From positions 1 through 12,581 of the forward strand of contig ONOZ01000256.1 of the NCBI GenBank assembly GCA_900319595.1: 12,581 nt of DNA, written 5' to 3'. The translations under genes were made by a program, and so were the position numbers. Source of the stretch: an uncultured Bacteroidales bacterium. Lineage in GTDB: Bacteria; Bacteroidota; Bacteroidia; Bacteroidales; P3. A model generated the notes under the pieces. It was not told the origin of the DNA. It saw only the letters and a list, made by a program, of their open reading frames with translations, and searched no databases. Shown piece by piece: positions 1 to 6,040 of this stretch (its first letter is position 1; each line of letters begins with the position of its first letter).

Positions 1-1
1 A

Positions 2-2278
2 ACTTTGAAATACGTGCAAGATAAATATGGTGCTTCTCACGTTGCACAGATTACTACATTTGGTAAAATGGCAGCAAAGTCAAGTATTAAGGACGTTGCA
101 CGTGTATTACAACTTCCATTGGCAGATGCGAATCGTTTAGCAGGATATGTACCAGCACGTCCCGGTATAACGTTGGAGCAGGCAATGAAAGAATCGCCGG
201 ATTTGCAAAATGCAATGAATAACGGCACAGAGGCAGAAAAAAATGTCCTTAAATATGCTATGGACTTGGAAGGTTCTATTAGGAGTACGGGAGTTCATGC
301 CTGCGGAGTAATTATTGGACCCGATGATATTAGTAATTACGTGCCTTTGACCAAACCTAAAGACAGCGAAATGATGGCTGTGCAGTTTGAAGGCAAGTTG
401 ATTGAAAGCGTTGGAATGATTAAAATGGATTTTTTGGGGCTAAGTAACCTTTCTATCATAAAGGATGCCTGCGAAAACGTTTATAAATCCAAAGGAATCA
501 AAATAGATATAGACAATATCTCATTAGAAGACAAAGAAACCTTGGCTTTGTTTGCTAAGGGTAATACTACTGCAACATTTCAGTTTGAAAGTGAGGGTAT
601 GAAGAATCACCTTCAAAGGTTAAAGCCAGATAAATTTGAAGACTTGATTGCTATGAATGCTCTTTATCGTCCCGGTCCTATGGCTTATATACCAGACTTT
701 ATTAAAAGGAAACATGGCGAGGCACGAATAGAATATGAATTCCCTCAGATGGAAAAATATTTGAAAGATACTTATGGTATAACCGTCTATCAGGAGCAGG
801 TGATGCAACTCTCGCGTGTTCTTGCTAATTTTACCCCCGGAGAAGCCGATACTTTACGTAAGGCCATGGGTAAAAAGCAAATGGACGTTATGGCAAAGTT
901 GAAAGAAAAATTTGATAAAGGATGCGAGGAAAATAACTTAGATAAAACAAAAACAGAAAAGATTTGGAACGATTGGGTTGAGTTTGCTAAATATGCTTTC
1001 AATAAATCTCACGCCACTTGTTACGCTTACGTTGCCTTTCAAACGGGCTATATGAAAGCACATTATCCTGAAGAATATATGTCCGCCGTATTAACACATA
1101 ATAAAAATAACCCAAAAAACTTAGTAATCTATATTGCAGATTGTCAAAAAATGGATATAGATGTATTAGGTCCTAATGTGAATGAATCGGATATGAATTT
1201 TATGGTAAATAAAAAAGGTCAGATTCTATTCGGTTTGGGAGCAATAAAAAACGTTGGAGAAAAGGTTGTAGAAAATATTATTGAGGAAAGAATTAAAAAT
1301 GGAGAATACACCTCGGCAGAAGATTTTATTACAAGAAATTTGGAAGTAGTGAATCGCAAGTCCATAGAATCTTTGATTTTGGCAGGTGCGTTAGATTGTT
1401 TTAAAGATGTGGATAGAGCACAGTACTTTGTCAAAGTAGATGGTTCAGAGACACCATTTATAGATAAACTACTCAAATACTGCCAAAAGAGAAAAGCCAT
1501 GGATTCTTCCTCACAGGTATCATTATTTGGTGGAGAACAGCATACGGAAGAAACTACTATAACCTATCCTGCTTGTGAGCCAATGTCGTTATTGGAAAAA
1601 CTAAGGAATGAAAGAGATTTAATAGGTTTTTATGTGTCGGGACACCCTTTGGACAACTATGCAGACGAGATTAAAGCCTTTGCACATAATTCTGTTGTGG
1701 AGTTGGAAAATATGAACGAGATGTATAAAAACAAAAAAACCTCTGTATCCTTTGCCGGCATAATAACCAAGGCAAGCATTGCTAATACTAAAAATGGTAA
1801 GCAGTACGGACGCTTCACCTTAGAGGACAAAGAAGGTGCTTATGAATTTACTTTGTTTGGCAATGACTTTGTAAAATTTAGTGCATTTTTAAGACAAAAT
1901 CTTTATGTATATATCAAAGGTAGAATCGCCCCATCTAGTTATGTCAATCCAAATAGTTCTGAGGCGGAAATACGTTTTCAAATAGAAAAGTTTGAACTGT
2001 TAGAAAATATGTTCCAAACATATGCCACCGGAGTAAAGATAACAATAGAAAATACGGCTTTAACAGAAGAATTGGTTAATAATATAACCAAACTTGCTAA
2101 ACAAACAAAGGGAGGAGCCGAAATTACTTTTGTTGTATTTGATGCAAAAAATAATGTACGTGTAACCTTGGAGAGCAAAAAACATAAGATAGATATTGCA
2201 TCTTTTATTGCAGAACTAAAACCTATGGTCAAAAGTGGCGAAATCTATGATTACATTGTACAAACTAAAACTATGTAA
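2..2278 (+). CDS. dnaE: DNA polymerase III subunit alpha, C-terminal part (5' end outside window)
   Basis: Catalytic subunit of the replicative DNA polymerase, synthesising DNA at the fork in the cytoplasm. The reading frame is open to the window edge and enters within the polymerase core (KYVQDKYG...VAQITTFG, followed by MAAK), so the PHP domain and the first two catalytic aspartates (PDxD motif) lie upstream. Counting from base 5, the third catalytic Asp is in MDFLGL (about residue 142). The finger region RPGPMAYIPDFIKRKHGE is near residue 223, helix-hairpin-helix GAIKNVGEKVVENI near 414, an internal beta-clamp-binding motif QVSLF at 504-508, and an OB-fold (SVSFAGIITKA...) from about 578. 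About 760 residues of a protein that is usually near 1,200 are present. There is no frameshift or intein. No terminator is obvious after the stop; the next transcript appears to start at about 2348. Family assignment is very secure. Confidence 0.97.
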   Translation, partial: TLKYVQDKYGASHVAQITTFGKMAAKSSIKDVARVLQLPLADANRLAGYVPARPGITLEQAMKESPDLQNAMNNGTEAEKNVLKYAMDLEGSIRSTGVHACGVIIGPDDISNYVPLTKPKDSEMMAVQFEGKLIESVGMIKMDFLGLSNLSIIKDACENVYKSKGIKIDIDNISLEDKETLALFAKGNTTATFQFESEGMKNHLQRLKPDKFEDLIAMNALYRPGPMAYIPDFIKRKHGEARIEYEFPQMEKYLKDTYGITVYQEQVMQLSRVLANFTPGEADTLRKAMGKKQMDVMAKLKEKFDKGCEENNLDKTKTEKIWNDWVEFAKYAFNKSHATCYAYVAFQTGYMKAHYPEEYMSAVLTHNKNNPKNLVIYIADCQKMDIDVLGPNVNESDMNFMVNKKGQILFGLGAIKNVGEKVVENIIEERIKNGEYTSAEDFITRNLEVVNRKSIESLILAGALDCFKDVDRAQYFVKVDGSETPFIDKLLKYCQKRKAMDSSSQVSLFGGEQHTEETTITYPACEPMSLLEKLRNERDLIGFYVSGHPLDNYADEIKAFAHNSVVELENMNEMYKNKKTSVSFAGIITKASIANTKNGKQYGRFTLEDKEGAYEFTLFGNDFVKFSAFLRQNLYVYIKGRIAPSSYVNPNSSEAEIRFQIEKFELLENMFQTYATGVKITIENTALTEELVNNITKLAKQTKGGAEITFVVFDAKNNVRVTLESKKHKIDIASFIAELKPMVKSGEIYDYIVQTKTM

Positions 2279-2333
2279 AATTTTGTTAGATAAAAATTTG
2301 TCCAAATAAAAAGTATATTTCAAAAAACTTTCA

Positions 2334-2341
2334 TATCTTTG
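2334..2341 (+). promoter_or_regulatory. Bacteroidota-type -7 promoter element (TATCTTTG) ahead of the structured leader
   Basis: TATCTTTG fits the TAnnTTTG -7 consensus of the Bacteroidota primary sigma factor. The 11-base block TATCTTTGCAA is identical to that of the rnpB promoter at 4635. The expected -33 TTG is not present at the ideal spacing (bases 2311-2313 read AAG), so the promoter rests on the -7 box alone. The predicted start is near 2348, which would give a leader of roughly 295 bases before the HNH gene. Confidence 0.55.
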
Positions 2342-2346
2342 CAACA

Positions 2347-2642
2347 TCTTATCAAAGAAGATAAGTGAAGGCGTTATGCTTATAAAAACTTGACCTATAA
2401 AGCCTGAGAAACTTTAGAATAAACAAGTTTGTAGCATATGGATTTCATTATTGCCAATCTTGGCGTGATTTCTACTATAATTATATCTTGATTATTCGGG
2501 TTGTTTCTCAGGCACCATTAGGGAGAGATATATGAATGTGAGTACGTGGTTTCACGCTTTCTTTGTTGTTAGGTAATAATATAGGTATGTTTAGGAACAT
2601 TCCTCTCCTTTAAGAAACCACAAAGGAAAAAATGAAAAAAAT
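2347..2642 (+). ncRNA. Candidate structured RNA or long structured 5' leader of the HNH operon
   Basis: This non-coding stretch fills the gap between dnaE and the HNH gene. It contains perfect long-range complementarities in two interleaved modules. Module A: GCCTGAGAAAC (2402-2412) with GTTTCTCAGGC (2503-2513), 11 bp. It is crossed by TATGCT (2375-2380) with AGCATA (2433-2438) and AAACTTG (2386-2392) with CAAGTTT (2424-2430). Module B: GGAGAG (2522-2527) plus GAATGT (2534-2539) with the contiguous ACATTC and CTCTCC (2597-2608), 12 bp with a 6-base bulge. It is crossed by GTGGTTTC (2546-2553) with GAAACCAC (2614-2621), 8 bp. Small hairpins lie at 2348-2365 and 2453-2464. The last pairing ends 21 bases before the HNH start codon, so the structure could control its translation, or the RNA could act in trans. 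It does not match tmRNA, RNase P RNA, SRP RNA or a group I intron core. Base pairing is seen directly; function is unknown. Confidence 0.5.
2402..2513. repeat. 11-bp perfect inverted repeat (GCCTGAGAAAC / GTTTCTCAGGC), 90-base spacer
   Basis: The arms are at 2402-2412 and 2503-2513 and match perfectly. I favour an RNA stem, because further complementarities interleave with it and it sits just behind a promoter element. Terminal inverted repeats of a tiny 112-base element are an alternative, but I see no clear target-site duplication flanking the arms (TATAA on the left, ACCAT on the right). Confidence 0.7.
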
Positions 2643-2924
2643 ATGGCAGTAACAATTCATGGATCCTATGGAGCATTACTTTGGGATAGAAGATGGCGAG
2701 AAAAAAGAGAACGTATTATAAATAGAGATAATGGAAGGTGTATTTTCTGTGCTTCAACGGAAGATTTAATTGTGCATCACAAACGATATCACGTTACAGA
2801 AGAAGGGAAAAAATACGTTCCATGGGCATATGATGACAAATACCTAATTACAGTCTGCAAGAAATGTCATCAAGCAGGACATAATAAATATGAGGTACCA
2901 ATAATAATAATTAAAAACAAATAA
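2643..2924 (+). CDS. Small HNH endonuclease-like zinc-finger protein
   Basis: 93 residues, essentially one HNH/beta-beta-alpha-metal domain. Paired zinc ligands are visible as C33-x2-C36 and C72-x2-C75, giving a treble-clef-like frame. The catalytic-type histidines are LIVHHKRY (H45-H46), followed by PWAYDDKYLITVC and CHQAGH (H76, H80). The Asn that often precedes Leu in this position of HNH enzymes is Tyr67 here, so nuclease activity cannot be assumed. Residues 13-32 are strongly basic (DRRWREKRERIINR), suiting nucleic-acid contact. The ATG at 2643 is preceded by A-rich sequence with AAAGG at 2622-2626, as usual in Bacteroidota. An overlapping ATG at 2632 is out of frame and stops after six codons. 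It is the first gene of a three-gene cassette; the next gene starts 4 bases after its stop. The partner or substrate of the nuclease-like domain is unknown. Confidence 0.85.
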   Translation: MAVTIHGSYGALLWDRRWREKRERIINRDNGRCIFCASTEDLIVHHKRYHVTEEGKKYVPWAYDDKYLITVCKKCHQAGHNKYEVPIIIIKNK

Positions 2925-2928
2925 AGAT

Positions 2929-3564
2929 ATGTCAATATTTAACAGAAACAAAGAGAATATTCAACAACAAGAGAATATTCAGCCGCAGATTCAAAACAGT
3001 CCAGAATCAGTGCAGGACTATCCAACTCCACGTCCAGAAATTAAACAAGAAGACTTTGTGGATATGTCTGACCCAAACACAAATCCAGGCTCAGCTTCTG
3101 AAGTGGCATCAACACCACAAGAAAAAGGAGAATCTTACTTTGATTGGGGATTGAACATGCCTATAGATAATGTTTATAAGTACATGGAAACTAATTGGGA
3201 AAACGAAGGCAGAAAAGATGCAATTGAAAATCCTGATATAAGTCATATGCAATCAAAAGTGGAGATTATCAAACAAGGATTGAAACGCCGTTTTGATTTA
3301 ACAAGTCTGAAATATAACAAAATGATTAGGGGCTATAATGCACAGATAGTCCAATTGAGTACGTTTGGTTTGACAGGAGCTATGAGAGAATTAGAGTCCC
3401 ATATTGAAACTTGCCAAGAGCATTTGGAAAAATTGAAAGAATTGGAACAAAAGTATCAAAACAATGACTCCACATTAGCAAGTATGGTAGCTTCATACGA
3501 AAGAGGATTTGCAAACGGTGTCGCTCTAAGAACAAGAAGTGAAATTGAAAACAACAATAGGTGA
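2929..3564 (+). CDS. Hypothetical protein, Gln/Asn/Pro-rich N-terminus and coiled-coil C-terminus
   Basis: I do not recognise this 211-residue protein. Residues 1-65 are low-complexity and probably disordered, rich in Q, N, P, S and E, with a short internal repeat (KENIQQQENIQPQ) mirrored in the DNA by a repeated GAGAATATTCA. Residues 66-100 contain an aromatic stretch (SYFDWGLNMPIDNVYKYM), and residues 105-205 are predicted helical with heptad-like patterning (ELESHIETCQEHLEKLKELEQKY). There is no signal peptide or membrane segment, so it is probably cytoplasmic, perhaps an adaptor that docks on the coiled-coil loop of the membrane protein encoded next. It starts 4 bases after the HNH stop and ends 1 base before the next ATG, so the three genes are very likely translationally coupled. 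The role as adaptor is inference from context only. Confidence 0.8.
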   Translation: MSIFNRNKENIQQQENIQPQIQNSPESVQDYPTPRPEIKQEDFVDMSDPNTNPGSASEVASTPQEKGESYFDWGLNMPIDNVYKYMETNWENEGRKDAIENPDISHMQSKVEIIKQGLKRRFDLTSLKYNKMIRGYNAQIVQLSTFGLTGAMRELESHIETCQEHLEKLKELEQKYQNNDSTLASMVASYERGFANGVALRTRSEIENNNR

Positions 3565-3565
3565 T

Positions 3566-4540
3566 ATGATAAAGAAATTGACTTGTAGGTTCGTAGGATG
3601 GAATTCAAATTTATTAACACAGTGCGGAGAAGCATCTCAAAGAGTGTTAAAAATATACACTTGTGCATTACTCATAATAATGACAATATGGGCAACGATA
3701 GGATTTGTATTCTCTCAACGCTACATAGGTATAGAGTCTATTGTAGGGCGTGTAGCAGTCGCTTTAATTTTTGCCATAGTTGTCTTTATGATAGAAAGAA
3801 TCATCATTTTGCATATAGGCAAAGGAGGTATTTATTGGTTCAGGACATTTCTTGCGGTGTGCATGGCTATATTAGGAGCGTTTATTTTTGACCAAATGAT
3901 TTTCCGTAATGACCTGGAAGATGCTATTCGTATAGAAGAAAAGCACAAAATAGAAAATGAGATAAACGAAAAAATCTCTAAAACACAACAAGAGATAACA
4001 ATCCTAAAAGCAGAAAATGATTCTCTATACATAGAAATTGCAAAAAAGCCCACAATCCATCAAACATCGACCCATGCACGTAATGTCCCTACGCACATTG
4101 ATAGTAATGGAGTGCAACAGTATAAAAGGATTGTAGATATTTCTGTCGGTCATATTGCCAATCCAGCACAAGCACAGGTAAAGGAAAATGAAAGGCGGTT
4201 GCAGAGATATGAACAAGAACTGTTTAATTACAGAAACTTTGACATAGAAGGCGAAGTGCAAAATAGAATCAAGAACAAGAAGACAGGATTCTTGGAAGAA
4301 CTGAAAGCATCGTTACGAGTAATCGGCGAGAGTTGGATTTCCGTTGTCTTTTATTGCATCTTGTTTGCAGTGCTACTTTGTTTAGAGTTATTTGTGGTGT
4401 CATTGAAATGGTTCAAATCTCCGTGCGAATACGAATTACTAGTAAAACACCAATTGGATTGTAAAACTTTGCAATTGAAATATGCCTGGGACGAATTGAA
4501 TAAACGATACGTAACTCAAACAATGGAGAAAGAAAGTTAA
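3566..4540 (+). CDS. DUF4407-like membrane protein with large coiled-coil loop
   Basis: 324 residues from the ATG at 3566, which follows the previous stop by one base and has AGGTG upstream. An in-frame GTG at 3539 would add nine residues but lies inside the previous gene. Four likely membrane segments: about 30-50, 60-83, 91-108 and 258-280. Between segments 3 and 4 is a charged helical region (about 115-235), much of it coiled-coil-like (EEKHKIENEINEKISKTQQ), broken by a His/Pro/Asn section (residues 161-200). The order of three closely spaced helices, a RxxLA/C-type motif (WFRTFLAVCMAILGAFIFDQ), a long coiled coil and a last helix fits DUF4407, a family of unknown function. As last gene of the HNH cassette it may be the membrane-anchored effector or sensor. 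No terminator is evident before the rnpB promoter at 4612. Confidence 0.8.
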   Translation: MIKKLTCRFVGWNSNLLTQCGEASQRVLKIYTCALLIIMTIWATIGFVFSQRYIGIESIVGRVAVALIFAIVVFMIERIIILHIGKGGIYWFRTFLAVCMAILGAFIFDQMIFRNDLEDAIRIEEKHKIENEINEKISKTQQEITILKAENDSLYIEIAKKPTIHQTSTHARNVPTHIDSNGVQQYKRIVDISVGHIANPAQAQVKENERRLQRYEQELFNYRNFDIEGEVQNRIKNKKTGFLEELKASLRVIGESWISVVFYCILFAVLLCLELFVVSLKWFKSPCEYELLVKHQLDCKTLQLKYAWDELNKRYVTQTMEKES

Positions 4541-4611
4541 TATGAGGATATTATTTAAGCAAAAAAGAGCAATAGTATAAAAGCTATATGATTTAAAAGT
4601 TTTGTTACATA

Positions 4612-4642
4612 TTGGGTGTTTTAAGATTTTTTTGTATCTTTG
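4612..4642 (+). promoter_or_regulatory. rnpB promoter (TTG-N20-TATCTTTG)
   Basis: A -33-type TTG at 4612-4614 and a -7 element TATCTTTG at 4635-4642 are separated by exactly 20 bases, as expected for the Bacteroidota primary sigma factor. The predicted start near 4649 lies about 30 bases before the P1 helix of the RNase P RNA, implying a short 5' leader that is trimmed, or an unseen closer start. Confidence 0.75.
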
Positions 4643-4679
4643 CAAGTCGGAAAGGAAAGTATATGTTCATTGAAATGAT

Positions 4680-5098
4680 AAGGAATTGGAGGAAAGTATC
4701 TGTCGCTTGTTTTACTATAATTAGTAAGAAATAAGAGGAAAGTCCGAGCAACACAGAGCATCATACTGTCTAACGGACAGGCAGAAGTTTTTTAATTTTT
4801 TCTTCTGACAGAAAGTACAACAGAAAATAACCGCCTATTGTCTTAGAAACCACAGACAAAATGGTAAGGGTGAAAACGCAGGGTAAGAGCCTACGACCAT
4901 TGTTAGTGATAACGATGTGTGTGCAAACCTTATGAGTTGAAAGTTCAAATATATTGGCATGCAGTAATATTTTTATTATTGTAAGACGGTTGCTCGCTGT
5001 TTGTCAAGGGGTAGAACGATAGAGTCTTATCGCAAGGTAAGATGTAGATTAATGACAGATGAAAAACAGAACTCGGCTTACAAAACCTCCAATTCTTT
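4680..5098 (+). ncRNA. rnpB: RNase P RNA, bacterial type A
   Basis: Catalytic RNA that removes 5' leaders from tRNA precursors. P1 is GAATTGGAGG (4683-4692) with CCTCCAATTC (5086-5095), 10 bp, and fixes both ends. P2 is ATCTGTC (4698-4704) with GACAGAT (5054-5060). The universal core is clear: GAGGAAAGTCCGAGC at 4735-4749 pairs with ACAGAACTCGGCTTA at 5067-5081 (P4 region). AGGGTGAAAACGCAGGG followed by TAAGAGCC at 4867-4891 is the conserved P10-P11 region, with GCAAACC at 4923-4929. GGGGTAG near 5008-5014 holds the GGU that binds the tRNA CCA end. TCTTATC-GCAA-GGTAAGA (5025-5042) is a GNRA-capped hairpin that fits P18, whose presence supports type A. Arm lengths are AU-rich but the core looks intact. 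Ends are estimated from P1. Confidence 0.96.
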
Positions 5099-5112
5099 AC
5101 TTTTCTTTTTAG
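5086..5112 (+). terminator. Probable rnpB 3' end: P1 strand followed by T-rich tract
   Basis: The 3' strand of P1 (5086-5095) runs straight into TTTACTTTTCTTTTTAG (5096-5112). A stable helix followed by a pyrimidine/T tract can work as an intrinsic terminator, with P1 itself as the stem. The long distance between the P1 strands makes this less certain than a simple hairpin. Confidence 0.4.
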
Positions 5113-5121
5113 AAAAAATTG

Positions 5122-5129
5122 TAATTTTG
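5122..5129 (+). promoter_or_regulatory. -7 promoter element of nadC (TAATTTTG)
   Basis: TAATTTTG matches TAnnTTTG and is followed by CAAC, much like the other promoters here. It is 27 bases before the nadC ATG, giving a leader of about 20 bases. The -33 element is weak (TTAC near 5097-5100, overlapping the rnpB tail). It allows nadC to be expressed separately from rnpB. Confidence 0.55.
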
Positions 5130-5155
5130 CAACAAAGATTATTACAAAACAACAT

Positions 5156-6004
5156 ATGGATAAAAATTATTTAGAGAAGCATATACAAAATGCACTTGAA
5201 GAGGATATTCAGTCGGGAGATTTTTCCTCAATCGCTTGTATTGACAAAACGGCCGGACGCAAAGTTCGGTTAATAGCAAAACAAGATGGAATACTTTGTG
5301 GTGTAGATGTTTTTTGCAAAGTATTTGAATTGATGGACTCAGAAAAAGACATAAAAATAGAGCGTTTGCTTGAAGATGGTACGAAAATAAAGAAAGGCGA
5401 TTTAATATTAAAAATTTCAGGTAATGCACGTAATATTTTAGGAGCGGAACGTACGGCTTTGAATTATATTCAATTGATGAGTGGAATAGCAACCACCACG
5501 GCAGAATATGTCAAAATTTTGGAAGGTATGCATACAAAACTATTGGATACAAGAAAAACTACACCCACCCTACGTTTGTTAGAAAAATACGCAGTAAAAG
5601 TTGGTGGAGGTGTCAATCATAGAATAGGTTTGTTTGATATGATAATGCTAAAAGATAATCATATAGATTTTGCAGGAGGAATTACAAATGCAATAACCAA
5701 AACAAATGATTACTTGAAGGAAAATAATTTGAAATTAAAAATAGAAATTGAAGTTAGGAATTTTAAAGAATTAGACGAAGTATTACAATGTGGTGGGGTT
5801 GATAGAATTATGTTAGATAACTTTTCTTGTGAGGATTTGAAAAAAGCTGTTCAGATAATTGGTGGTAGATATGAAACAGAAGCAAGTGGAGGAATAAATT
5901 TTCAAACTTTAAAATCTTATGCTCAAAGCAATGTTGATTATATTTCCGTTGGTGCTTTAACGCATCATATCTCTGCTTTGGATATTTCTTTGGTTAGCGA
6001 TTAG
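5156..6004 (+). CDS. nadC: Nicotinate-nucleotide pyrophosphorylase (quinolinate phosphoribosyltransferase)
   Basis: Cytoplasmic enzyme of de novo NAD synthesis: quinolinate plus PRPP gives nicotinate mononucleotide, CO2 and pyrophosphate. 282 residues, close to family length (about 280-300). Typical motifs in order: AERTALNYIQLMSGIAT (97-113), LDTRKTTPTLR (130-140), the phosphate/substrate-binding KVGGGVNHRIGLFD (148-161), MLKDNHI (164-170), IEIEVRN (196-202), DRIMLDNF (216-223), EASGGI (242-247) and SVGALTH (264-270). All the basic and acidic residues expected around the active site appear intact. The ATG at 5156 follows a short A-rich leader and its own -7 element. yihY follows after 36 bases without a visible promoter, so the two may be co-transcribed. 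nadA and nadB are not in the window. Confidence 0.97.
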   Translation: MDKNYLEKHIQNALEEDIQSGDFSSIACIDKTAGRKVRLIAKQDGILCGVDVFCKVFELMDSEKDIKIERLLEDGTKIKKGDLILKISGNARNILGAERTALNYIQLMSGIATTTAEYVKILEGMHTKLLDTRKTTPTLRLLEKYAVKVGGGVNHRIGLFDMIMLKDNHIDFAGGITNAITKTNDYLKENNLKLKIEIEVRNFKELDEVLQCGGVDRIMLDNFSCEDLKKAVQIIGGRYETEASGGINFQTLKSYAQSNVDYISVGALTHHISALDISLVSD

Positions 6005-6040
6005 AGTTATATAGCGGTTAGTGAATAGTATATTGGATAT

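Noticed and set aside
2347..2642. The structured region as tmRNA, SRP RNA, group I intron or omega-RNA
   Set aside because: No tRNA-like ends or tag frame (tmRNA), no SRP loop motif, no P4-P6 space between the crossing helices or interrupted host gene (group I), and the neighbouring protein lacks the RuvC and PLMP parts of IscB-type proteins. A Bacteroidales 6S RNA cannot be ruled out by eye.
3539..3565. GTG start adding nine residues to the DUF4407-like protein
   Set aside because: It lies inside the preceding gene, while the ATG at 3566 directly follows that gene's stop and has an AGGTG upstream.
4542..4580. 12-codon ORF after the DUF4407-like gene
   Set aside because: Very short, no recognisable feature, in AT-rich intergenic DNA; chance is the simplest explanation.
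2279..4611. Mobile-element origin of the HNH cassette (HNH as homing or IS endonuclease)
   Set aside because: No transposase or integrase, no tRNA attachment site, and I found no convincing direct repeats at the two ends of the interval.
5142..5492. 116-codon minus-strand ORF overlapping nadC
   Set aside because: Antisense shadow of a fully recognisable nadC; no family resemblance.
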